Shown here in pieces: positions 6,173 to 12,228 of a DNA stretch of 13,543 nt. The notes under the pieces were generated by a model. That model saw nothing but the letters and a program-made list of their open reading frames with translations. It was not told the origin of the DNA and did not search any database. The stretch is from an uncultured Caulobacterales bacterium (lineage in GTDB: Bacteria; Pseudomonadota; Alphaproteobacteria; Caulobacterales; Maricaulaceae), in assembly GCA_937981945.1 (NCBI GenBank), contig CALJNJ010000325.1:1-13543 (forward strand), in the 5' to 3' direction. Numbering within the stretch: the first letter of the stretch is position 1; each line of letters opens with the position of its first letter. The translations under genes were made by a program, and so were the position numbers.

Positions 6173-6194
6173 CTGTGTGACAGAAATCACACAG
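6173..6194. promoter_or_regulatory. Perfect CRP/FNR-family palindrome (TGTGA-N6-TCACA)
   Basis: CTGTGTGA (6173-6180) and TCACACAG (6187-6194) form a perfect inverted repeat with a 6-base centre, containing the exact CRP consensus TGTGA-N6-TCACA. A further TCACACAG copy is at 6238-6245. The centre is about 127 bp upstream of the predicted start of the barrel gene, further than a simple CRP site. Alternatively it is a hairpin ending the message of the 6253-7275 gene: on the minus strand it is followed by a loose T-rich stretch. Confidence 0.55.
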
Positions 6195-6252
6195 TTTTAT
6201 TAAGATTCAAGCGTTTAAAGCCCGGAATCACCGCCCTTCACACAGATGAAGA

Positions 6253-7275
6253 TTAGCGCGTACAAGCAGTGACGGCATCATCATGGGTCAGGACACAAAT
6301 CATGATTTGGGCCCGTTCCTGACCATATTCCAGGACCAAAAGCTCTCGATATGTTGCCCATTTGTCAGCGCTGTCGGCAATTGCGGCCTCCACCGCCCGC
6401 TTGAAATTGTCATTGATTTCACCGCGTCCCGTTTGGCCGCTTGCGATAATTGGATCGATTGTGCCGGTATCCTTATTGAGATCCAAATGCCGAACTCGGT
6501 GGGCGCCGCTCTGACCGTATAAACAACCTTTTGATTCATCCCGGTAAGAGGCATTGTCAAAACATCCCGAGATCAATCCCATGGGAAAAACAGGGTTTGA
6601 GGCGCGCAGGTTCAGCCAGGGCGAAGGTCCGTAATGTCCGAGACCGGGCGGATTATCGACGCTGATCGCCCGCGAATAATCAGGGACATCAACCCAATTG
6701 CTATGGGAATAGAAATCCTGCGATGCATGTAAAATACGGCCCATATGGGCGAGAATATTACATTTTGCACGGCCGTGACGGCTGCCTTTGTAAACACAAT
6801 CAACGGTCATAGAGACGTGCCGGGATTTGATTTTGTTCTTGGACGTCACGAGTTTTCGCGCGTCCCGAACCGCATGATGAAGATTATCAATCATATAGTC
6901 CCGGCATTCCGTTAAAACGGCTTGGGCCGTTTGCGCAGATTGCGGATAGCCCCGCAGATCATAAAAATCGCCGCCGCTGCAATGGGCGTAGGATTTCAGC
7001 AACCCCCGGCCGCGATCCGGCGCCCCGACAGCGCCAAACGTTCCGAATTTTCCGGCCAGACTGTCCAGAGTTTTTGGCTCAAAACACGCCCCGAAGGCCG
7101 ACATACTACGGCAGGCCAAGGCTCGTCTGGTGATCCGGCCATGTTCGATATCCTGTCCCAAGACCCTGACCGTCCCAAACGCATATCCCGGCGCCGGCGC
7201 GCTCAAAACCAAAAGAGCCAAACCACCCCAAAGGGCACAAATCTTTGCCCCAAGACCTGTCATTGAAATCTTCAT
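6253..7275 (-). CDS. Exported HET-C/CinY-like protein (zinc phospholipase C-like fold)
   Basis: A 340-residue exported protein. The start is ATG 7275 because GAGGGGG sits 8 bases upstream; an in-frame TTG at 7294-7296 would overlap that site. It has a signal peptide with a likely cut near Ala32 (GYA|FG). The mature part has the layout of Streptomyces CinY and of HET-C-type proteins related to zinc-dependent phospholipase C: HGRITRRALAC (His45), AHCSGGDFYDL (His98, Asp103), and AHMGRILHASQDFYSHSNW (His177, His183, Asp187, His191). Together these resemble a set of metal ligands. The many cysteines fit a disulfide-bonded periplasmic or secreted protein. The substrate is unknown; lipase, nuclease or non-enzymatic roles cannot be separated. 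It follows nrdA after 188 bp, and its end is 212 bp from the barrel gene. Confidence 0.68.
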   Translation of the reverse strand: MKISMTGLGAKICALWGGLALLVLSAPAPGYAFGTVRVLGQDIEHGRITRRALACRSMSAFGACFEPKTLDSLAGKFGTFGAVGAPDRGRGLLKSYAHCSGGDFYDLRGYPQSAQTAQAVLTECRDYMIDNLHHAVRDARKLVTSKNKIKSRHVSMTVDCVYKGSRHGRAKCNILAHMGRILHASQDFYSHSNWVDVPDYSRAISVDNPPGLGHYGPSPWLNLRASNPVFPMGLISGCFDNASYRDESKGCLYGQSGAHRVRHLDLNKDTGTIDPIIASGQTGRGEINDNFKRAVEAAIADSADKWATYRELLVLEYGQERAQIMICVLTHDDAVTACTR

Positions 7276-7423
7276 GAATTTATCCCCCTCGCGCAAACTA
7301 AAGTTTGTACTTGCTCAGGGCTGTCAAAAGACATTTTGGATGCGCCAATCCCCGTTTATGGACTAAAGGGCTATGGGTTTGAGGCCCAAAGTCAAGGAGA
7401 TTAAAAATTCGGTGCAGCTGTCA

Positions 7424-7444
7424 GCGGCGCAAAATATGCGCCGC
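7424..7444 (-). terminator. Possible terminator or processing hairpin after nrdA
   Basis: GCGGCGCA/TGCGCCGC (7424-7431 and 7437-7444) form a perfect 8-bp GC-rich stem with a 5-base loop, 20 bases past the nrdA stop. On the minus strand a T5 run follows only about 15 bases after the stem, so it is not a standard intrinsic terminator. It may protect the 3' end of the nrdA message or give partial termination. Confidence 0.4.
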
Positions 7445-7463
7445 CGAGAATTGTAACTTCCGG

Positions 7464-9377
7464 CTATTGGCAGGCAATGCACTCTTCGTAATTTGTCGGC
7501 GCTGCCTTTTGCATGGCAGCCTCCATTTCATTGGCCGGCTTATCCTCTGCCCCGGCAAATGATGCCCGCTGAACGGATTTTGAGCGGCAATAATACAGAG
7601 ATTTGACGCCCTTTTCCCAGGCCGTCCAGTGCAGCATATGCAAGTCCCACTTATCCACGTCACCCGGAATGAAGATATTGATGGATTGTGCCTGACACAC
7701 ATAAGGCGAACGATCAGCCGCATGTTCGATGATCCAGCGCTGATCAATTTCAAAAGCAGTTCTGAAAACGGCTTTTTCATTTTCATCAAGCTCATCCATG
7801 TGCTGAACGGAACCTTCATTTTCCAAAATTGAGCCCCATACTTCTGCCGTGTTCAGACCTTTTTCATCCAGTAAGGCTTCAAGGAATTTGTTTTTCACCG
7901 TGAAAGAGCCGGACAAAGTCTTATGGGTATAAATATTGGCCGGGATCGGCTCGATGCCCGCAGATGTACCGCCGCAAATGATCGAAATCGACGCGGTCGG
8001 CGCCACGGCCATTTTATGAGAAAATCTGGCATTTGTGCCGACGTCAGCCGCGTCAGGACAAGCCCCGCGCTCTTCAGCCAATTTAACGGACGCCGCATCG
8101 GCGCCGCGGCGGATATGCCGGAAGACCCGATTGTTAAAGGATTTTGCCATGGCGCTTTCAAACGCGATGTTTTTACCCTGCAAATAGCTGTGGAAACCCA
8201 TCAGGCCAAGCCCGACGGAACGCTCGCGCATGGCTGAATATTTGGCATCGTCCATTTCGCTCGGCGCGCGCTGAATGAAATCTTCCAGAACATTATCCAG
8301 GAAGCGCATGATATCTTCGATGAAACCTTCTTCGTCTTTCCACTCATCCCACTTTTCAGCATTGACGGAAGACAGACAGCAAACGGCCGTACGTTCTCTG
8401 CCGAACCGGTCTTTACCGGTCGCCAGCATGATCTCGGAACACAGATTGGACTGCTTGACCCGCAGGCCCTGATCTCTTTGGTGCTTGGCTAAAGCTTCAT
8501 TGACCGTATCGGAGAAGACCAGATAAGGCTCGCCGGTTTGCAGGCGCATTTCCAGAATTTTCTGCCAGAGATAGCGCGCATCGATTGTTTTGATAACTTC
8601 ATCTGTTTTCGGAGACCGCAGACCGAACTCTTTGCCGTCGCGAACCGCCATCATAAACTCATCGGACACGTTCAGACCGTGGTGCAGGTTCAGCGATTTA
8701 CGGTTAAAGTCACCGCTTGGCTTCCGGATTTCCAAAAACTCTTCGATTTCCGGATGATGGATGTCCAGATAAACGGCGGCTGATCCGCGGCGCAGTGACC
8801 CTTGAGAAATGGCCAATGTCAGACTGTCCATGACCCGAATAAACGGGATGATACCTGATGTTTTGCCGGCTTTGCCGATTTTCTCACCAATAGAGCGAAC
8901 ATTGCCCCAATAAGTTCCGATACCGCCGCCATTGGAGGCCAGCCAGACATTTTCATTCCAAATATCAACAATGGAATCCAAGCTGTCATTGACGGAATTC
9001 AGGAAGCAGGAAATCGGGAGACCGCGCTCTGCACCGCCATTTGAAAGGACGGGCGTCGCGGGCATAAACCAAAGCTTTGACATATAGTCATAAACGCGCT
9101 GGGCGTGCTCTGCGTCGTCACCATAAGCTTCGGCAACGCGGGAAAACATGTCTTGATAGGACTCACCCGGCAGTAAATAGCGATCAACCAATGTCCGCTT
9201 ACCGAAATCGGTCAGAAGTGCGTCCCGGCTGCGATCTTGTTTTACTTTTCCGGCGGCGGCGGCTTTTACATGGCGCGGCTTGCCTATTTTGTCCGTTGTC
9301 GGCTCTGTTTGAATTTGTGATTGTTCATATTCCGGCATGACTTCCGCCAACCCGTCATTCAAACTTTGTTCCGACAT
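7464..9377 (-). CDS. nrdA: Ribonucleoside-diphosphate reductase class I, alpha subunit NrdA (no ATP-cone)
   Basis: The 637-aa catalytic subunit that reduces ribonucleoside diphosphates using the radical delivered from NrdB. Landmarks, with E. coli equivalents: Cys124 in PISCFLNSV (C225), Asn311-Leu-Cys313-Ser-Glu315 (N437/C439/E441, radical cysteine), Cys333 or Cys334 in AVCCLSSVN (C462), PTASIS at 460-465, Tyr595-Tyr596 in SLYYCRS (Y730/Y731), and a C-terminal CIAC (Cys633/Cys636) for thioredoxin or glutaredoxin exchange. The first 50 residues are polar and low-complexity and lack an ATP-cone, so the dATP off-switch of E. coli NrdA is absent; the length is about 120 residues below the E. coli enzyme for this reason. 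GGGGGA precedes the ATG. The promoter holds paired NrdR boxes, with a CtrA box further upstream; the leader holds a hairpin. nrdB lies 2.3 kb downstream on the same strand. Confidence 0.97.
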   Translation of the reverse strand: MSEQSLNDGLAEVMPEYEQSQIQTEPTTDKIGKPRHVKAAAAGKVKQDRSRDALLTDFGKRTLVDRYLLPGESYQDMFSRVAEAYGDDAEHAQRVYDYMSKLWFMPATPVLSNGGAERGLPISCFLNSVNDSLDSIVDIWNENVWLASNGGGIGTYWGNVRSIGEKIGKAGKTSGIIPFIRVMDSLTLAISQGSLRRGSAAVYLDIHHPEIEEFLEIRKPSGDFNRKSLNLHHGLNVSDEFMMAVRDGKEFGLRSPKTDEVIKTIDARYLWQKILEMRLQTGEPYLVFSDTVNEALAKHQRDQGLRVKQSNLCSEIMLATGKDRFGRERTAVCCLSSVNAEKWDEWKDEEGFIEDIMRFLDNVLEDFIQRAPSEMDDAKYSAMRERSVGLGLMGFHSYLQGKNIAFESAMAKSFNNRVFRHIRRGADAASVKLAEERGACPDAADVGTNARFSHKMAVAPTASISIICGGTSAGIEPIPANIYTHKTLSGSFTVKNKFLEALLDEKGLNTAEVWGSILENEGSVQHMDELDENEKAVFRTAFEIDQRWIIEHAADRSPYVCQAQSINIFIPGDVDKWDLHMLHWTAWEKGVKSLYYCRSKSVQRASFAGAEDKPANEMEAAMQKAAPTNYEECIACQ

Positions 9378-9441
9378 AATATTCCCCCTTTAAAAGACAC
9401 CGGGTGCCTCTGCGCCCTAATTTTTAACCCAAAAAATTCCC

Positions 9442-9462
9442 TCGCGCGCCTGAGGCGCGTGA
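9442..9462. promoter_or_regulatory. Hairpin with T/A runs on both sides in the nrdA leader
   Basis: A 9-bp inverted repeat with a TGA triloop (core CGCGCC/GGCGCG at 9445-9450/9454-9459). It is followed on the plus strand after two bases by T6 (9465-9470), and on the minus strand after five bases by T6 (complement of 9431-9436). It lies in the nrdA 5' leader, so it could act as an attenuator, as an mRNA stabiliser, or as a block to antisense transcripts. The plus-strand form looks more like a terminator than the minus-strand form. Confidence 0.45.
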
Positions 9463-9501
9463 CGTTTTTTAATGTTCGAAAATGTAATCTTTTGGATTAC
9501 T

Positions 9502-9517
9502 GAACTATATATAGTGT
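9502..9517 (-). promoter_or_regulatory. NrdR box, gene-proximal, nrdA promoter
   Basis: Minus-strand ACACTATATATAGTTC matches the NrdR consensus acaCwATATATwGtgt at 14 of 16 positions. It lies about 125 bases upstream of the nrdA ATG and probably covers the -10. Confidence 0.9.
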
Positions 9518-9532
9518 TGATTTGCTCACTTA

Positions 9533-9548
9533 CGTCAACACCTTGTGT
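9533..9548 (-). promoter_or_regulatory. NrdR box, distal and degenerate, nrdA promoter
   Basis: Minus-strand ACACAAGGTGTTGACG lies exactly 31 bp (centre to centre) from the proximal box, the usual NrdR pair spacing. Ten of 16 positions fit. It contains TTGACG, a good -35, ending 17-19 bases before TATA-like sequence in the proximal box. The arrangement is the same as at nrdB. Confidence 0.75.
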
Positions 9549-9569
9549 AATAAAAAAGGAAATTTTTTG

Positions 9570-9584
9570 TTAACGAGGTGTTAA
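9570..9584 (-). promoter_or_regulatory. Full CtrA-type box TTAA-N7-TTAAC
   Basis: Read on the minus strand the sequence is TTAA-CACCTCG-TTAAC, an exact match to the CtrA full-site consensus known from Caulobacter and other alphaproteobacteria. It lies 22 bp beyond the distal NrdR box and about 130 bp before the glycosyltransferase start, so it could act on either divergent gene. CtrA is the cell-cycle response regulator that represses or activates genes around the G1/S transition. Confidence 0.65.
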
Positions 9585-9712
9585 ATACGGGTTTTATTTG
9601 TGAATTTTTTATAACGCTCCCGAGACGATGTCGCAATCGCCCTGCCCGCTCACTATATAAAATACTAATTATAGGCGAGCATGAGTCGCCAAAACAACCG
9701 AGAGACCGTGAT

Positions 9713-10852
9713 TTGAAGATATTATTGGTAACCGATGCCTGGACGCCGCAAATGAACGGTGTCGTGCGAACTTTGACCAAAACCGTCGAAGAATTACGCC
9801 GGGCGGGCCATACGGTCGAGGTGATCGCGCCCTCTGACGGATATTGGACCATGCCCCTGCCCACCTATCCGGATATCCGCTTGGCGCCCTTTGCCAAGCC
9901 GGATGTGGAGAAAAGAATCATACGCTTTGGCCCCGAAGCCATTCACATCGCCACGGAAGGACCGCTCGGTCAGGCCGCCCGCAGCCTGTGTATAAAATGG
10001 GGCATGCCGTTCACCACCAGCTATCACACAAAGTTTCCGGAATATATTAAGGCCCGCCTGCCCTTTGTGCCCCTGTCGGCAACCTATAGCTTTGTCAGAA
10101 ACTTTCACAATAGCGGCGGGCGGGTCATGGTCACCACACCCTCAATGGTGGAATTTTTAAAAGACAAAGACTTTAAGAACCTGGCGCCCTGGGCCCGGGG
10201 CGTGGACATGGAGCAATTCAGTCCGGACAAACGGTTTTCCCCGGATGATATCTATAAAGATCTGCCCAGACCCGTTTTCTTAAACGTCGGACGGGTGGCC
10301 GTTGAGAAAAACATCGAGGCCTTTCTGGATCTGGACCTGCCGGGTTCCAAAGTCGTGGTGGGCAAAGGCCCTCAGCTGGAGGAGCTTAAAAAGAAATATC
10401 CTGATGTGGTCTTTACGGGCGCAAAATTCGGCGAAGACTTGGCCCGCTATTACGCCGATGCTGATGTGATGGTGTTCCCGTCCAAAACCGATACGTTCGG
10501 TCTTGTGATTATCGAGGCCATGGCGACAGGAACTCCGGTGGCCGGCTATCCGGTTTCAGGCCCCATCGACATTATACCCGGCAGCGGCGCCGGCATTATT
10601 TCAGATGATTTGCGGCAGGCAACTCTGGACTGCCTGGAGATTGACCGCGCCGTCCCTGCCGCCCATGCGGTCAATTACAACTGGGAAAAAGTCTCGGCCA
10701 CGTTCTTTGATTTACTGACACCGGAATATGAACCGACGGCCCGGAAGCGCTGGCGGCGCATAAGGCGCGTGGCAAAGATTGCCGGATCACCCTATCATTT
10801 GACCAAGAAATTAGTGCGCAAGACCTCAAGGGTGCTGCGGGGAAAAGCTTAG
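9713..10852 (+). CDS. GT4-family glycosyltransferase (SqdX/mannosyltransferase-like)
   Basis: A 379-residue GT-B fold glycosyltransferase that probably adds a sugar to a lipid. The N-terminal acceptor domain begins with LVTDAWTPQMNGVVRTL (residues 5-21), whose Gly16 is in the usual nucleotide-sugar loop. It continues with TSYHTKFPEY and WARGVD. The donor domain has NVGRVAVEKN (Arg194, Lys199 positions), VGKGP, and the E-x7-E type pair seen as Asp260-x7-Glu268 in TDTFGLVIIE. Sulfoquinovosyl- and mannosyl-diacylglycerol transferases share this pattern. The end is strongly basic (RKRWRRIRRVAK), suited to membrane contact. The start is taken as TTG 9713 because homology begins there and GAGAG lies 8 bases upstream; the in-frame ATG at 9578 would add 45 unrelated residues. 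It converges on the DUF4177 gene with overlapping stops (TTAG). Confidence 0.85.
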   Translation: MKILLVTDAWTPQMNGVVRTLTKTVEELRRAGHTVEVIAPSDGYWTMPLPTYPDIRLAPFAKPDVEKRIIRFGPEAIHIATEGPLGQAARSLCIKWGMPFTTSYHTKFPEYIKARLPFVPLSATYSFVRNFHNSGGRVMVTTPSMVEFLKDKDFKNLAPWARGVDMEQFSPDKRFSPDDIYKDLPRPVFLNVGRVAVEKNIEAFLDLDLPGSKVVVGKGPQLEELKKKYPDVVFTGAKFGEDLARYYADADVMVFPSKTDTFGLVIIEAMATGTPVAGYPVSGPIDIIPGSGAGIISDDLRQATLDCLEIDRAVPAAHAVNYNWEKVSATFFDLLTPEYEPTARKRWRRIRRVAKIAGSPYHLTKKLVRKTSRVLRGKA

Positions 10853-11016
10853 CGTTTAAAATATGCCAATCTTCCACTACCTTCAAGAGCGACCAATTCC
10901 CAACCCTGACGTCCCCATCTATTGAGATCTTCTTCCATTGCCGCGGCGGTTTTTTCCAACCCGATTCCTCTCGGCTTAAGTACAACCAGCTTATATTCCC
11001 AATTTTTCTCTCTCAT
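10849..11016 (-). CDS. Small DUF4177 domain protein
   Basis: A 55-residue protein beginning MREKNWEYKLVVLKPRG. A helix (LEKTAAAMEEDLNRWG) and the signature RQGWELVALEGSGRLAYFKR fill the whole length, the layout of DUF4177: an EYK strand, a helix, and a GWELV strand ending in FKR. Its function is unknown. It was too short for a usual length filter, but its ATG overlaps the stop of the ribbon-helix-helix gene (ATGA), the classic sign of translational coupling, and the whole frame is family-like. It is the last gene of the SPFH operon. Its TAA stop overlaps the TAG of the opposing glycosyltransferase by two bases, so no terminator separates the convergent genes. Confidence 0.85.
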   Translation of the reverse strand: MREKNWEYKLVVLKPRGIGLEKTAAAMEEDLNRWGRQGWELVALEGSGRLAYFKR

Positions 11017-11210
11017 GATTTATCCTTCTGTTTGTCGGCCTCAACAGGCTCAGCCGGCCTTTCTTTGAGCCGACCTTTAGCCCGGAGCGCGTCCCTCAGC
11101 ACATATTCTATTTGCGCATTAAGAGACCGCAGCTCATCATCAGACCAACGCTTCATGGCCGTCAGGACATCCGCGTTGATCCTAAGAGGGTATGATTTTT
11201 TCTCCGGCAA
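11013..11210 (-). CDS. Arc-type ribbon-helix-helix DNA-binding protein
   Basis: A 65-residue protein with a ribbon-helix-helix layout. A basic N-terminus leads into a short beta strand SYPLRI (residues 6-11), which would pair in a dimer and enter the major groove. Helix one is DVLTAMKRWSDDEL and helix two is SLNAQIEYVLRDALRAKG. The last 18 residues are charged and probably disordered. The sequence resembles Arc/HicB-like proteins of alphaproteobacteria and other proteobacteria. It starts 9 bases after the SPFH gene stop and overlaps the DUF4177 start, so the three form one operon. An autoregulatory role at the operon promoter, where TGATATC is repeated, is a reasonable inference. A toxin partner is not evident; DUF4177 is not a known toxin. 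Confidence 0.85.
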   Translation of the reverse strand: MPEKKSYPLRINADVLTAMKRWSDDELRSLNAQIEYVLRDALRAKGRLKERPAEPVEADKQKDKS

Positions 11211-11219
11211 AGCGGCGCT

Positions 11220-12092
11220 CTAGTAGAGCGTCCCCGTATTCACGACCGGCTGGGTAGCTTTGTCGGAACACAGGACAACCAAGAGGTTGGATACCATGGT
11301 TGCTTTGCGTTCTTCATCCAGATCGACAACCCCTTTACCGGACAGCTCAGCCAAAGCGTGCTCGACCATGCCCACGGCGCCTTCAACAATTTTCTGGCGG
11401 GCGGCGATAATCGCGCCGGCTTGCTGACGCTGAAGCATGGCCTGTGCAATCTCGGGCGAATAGGCCAAGTGAGAAATCCGCGCTTCGATGACGTTGATCC
11501 CGGCTTGGGCCAGCCTGTCCTGAATTTCTTCTTTCAAGCGCTCGGAAATTTCCGCCGGGTGGGACCGCAGGGATATTTGGTCATCTTCATGCTGATCATA
11601 GGGATAGCTGGTCGCCATGGCCCGGATCGCAGCTTCAGACTGGATCTGAACAAAGCTCTCATAACTATCCACATTAAAGACGGCTTCGGCAGAGTCCGAG
11701 ACTTCCCAGACCACAATAGCCGCGATTTCAATGGGTGAACCGTCCAGCTCATTGACCTTCAACTTGCCGCTTTCAAAATTGCGGACCCGCAAAGACACTT
11801 TCTTTTTGGAATAGAACGGGTTGTTAAACCGAAGGCCCGGTGTTCTGACCGTTCCGATATATTTTCCGAATAATGACAAAACCGCCGATTGATTGGGCTC
11901 GACCTTATAAAGACCGGAAAACCCCAACAGGGTCAGGATAAAAAGAACGATCCCGCCTAAAATCCTTAAAATGTAATCGGTTTTGACGCCGGTAATAAAC
12001 AAAAACGCAGCGGCGGCCGCCATGGCCAGCAAGAGCATTAAAAACGGAATTCCGCTGACGGATCCTACATTTCTTTCTCTAATTTCACTCAT
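11220..12092 (-). CDS. SPFH/band-7 domain membrane protein
   Basis: A 290-residue inner-membrane SPFH-family protein. The start is ATG 12092, with GGAGAG just upstream. An in-frame ATG at 12125 falls inside the -10 region of the likely promoter and would not be in the message. Two membrane helices (about residues 15-36 and 40-61) are followed by the SPFH domain, from YKVEPNQSAVLSLFGKYIG through the AIVVWEVSD and FVQIQSEAAIRAMAT segments. Next come the long helix NVIEARISHLAYSPEIAQAM and a Gln/Ala-rich RQQAGAIIAARQKIVEGA coiled-coil part. SPFH proteins form membrane oligomers and organise proteases or microdomains. No protease (FtsH, NfeD) is coded here, so the partner is unknown. It is first in an operon with the ribbon-helix-helix and DUF4177 genes. 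Confidence 0.9.
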   Translation of the reverse strand: MSEIRERNVGSVSGIPFLMLLLAMAAAAAFLFITGVKTDYILRILGGIVLFILTLLGFSGLYKVEPNQSAVLSLFGKYIGTVRTPGLRFNNPFYSKKKVSLRVRNFESGKLKVNELDGSPIEIAAIVVWEVSDSAEAVFNVDSYESFVQIQSEAAIRAMATSYPYDQHEDDQISLRSHPAEISERLKEEIQDRLAQAGINVIEARISHLAYSPEIAQAMLQRQQAGAIIAARQKIVEGAVGMVEHALAELSGKGVVDLDEERKATMVSNLLVVLCSDKATQPVVNTGTLY

Positions 12093-12114
12093 ATCTCTCT
12101 CCAATTTACGAAAA

Positions 12115-12134
12115 AATGATATCATTTTGATATC
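12115..12134. promoter_or_regulatory. Tandem TGATATC operator candidate inside the SPFH promoter
   Basis: TGATATC occurs at 12117-12123 and 12128-12134, 11 bp apart, one helical turn. The first copy sits in a perfect 12-bp palindrome, AATGATATCATT (12115-12126). Both lie over the -10 and spacer of the SPFH promoter, the position where a repressor would block RNA polymerase. Ribbon-helix-helix dimers typically bind such tandem short sites, so the protein coded at 11013-11210 is the first candidate. Confidence 0.6.
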
Positions 12135-12144
12135 TATTTGTCAA
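12116..12144 (-). promoter_or_regulatory. Near-consensus sigma70 promoter of the SPFH operon
   Basis: On the minus strand TTGACA (complement of 12139-12144) is followed, after exactly 17 bases, by TATCAT (complement of 12116-12121). The predicted start, near 12109, leaves a 16-17 base leader with GGAGAG before ATG 12092. A promoter this strong probably needs a repressor; see the TGATATC repeats inside it. Confidence 0.8.
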
Positions 12145-12228
12145 TTTGGGAAGCAAAGGTTCAACTTTCAAGGTCTGTACGCCGAATTTATTTTGGGCTA
12201 TCCTGTCCCGGAGAGAAGGAGAAACCCC

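Larger units (their letters stand above)
9378..9712. other. 335-bp divergent intergenic region, nrdA / glycosyltransferase
   Basis: From left to right this stretch holds the nrdA ribosome site and leader, an inverted repeat (9442-9462), a proximal and a distal NrdR box (9502-9517, 9533-9548), and a full CtrA box (9570-9584). An AT-rich part with ACTATATAAAATAC near 9651-9664 follows and probably holds the promoter of the rightward glycosyltransferase, then a GAGTC (GANTC) at 9683-9687. No small gene with a ribosome site was seen. The open frame reaching back to ATG 9578 is judged untranslated. Confidence 0.7.

Noticed and set aside
7276..7296. TTG start for the HET-C/CinY-like gene
   Set aside because: It overlaps the GAGGGGG ribosome site that is correctly spaced for ATG 7275.
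9578..9712. N-terminal extension of the glycosyltransferase from ATG 9578
   Set aside because: Its 45 residues have no family similarity, the region overlaps the CtrA box and promoter-like AT-rich DNA, and GAGAG is well placed for the TTG at 9713.
12093..12125. Longer SPFH start at ATG 12125
   Set aside because: That ATG is inside the predicted -10 and operator; ATG 12092 has GGAGAG and fits the predicted transcript.
11983..12228. N-terminal extension of the methyltransferase lipoprotein from ATG 11983
   Set aside because: It lies over the opposite-strand SPFH coding sequence and promoter; a lipoprotein signal peptide with AGGAG begins at 12229.
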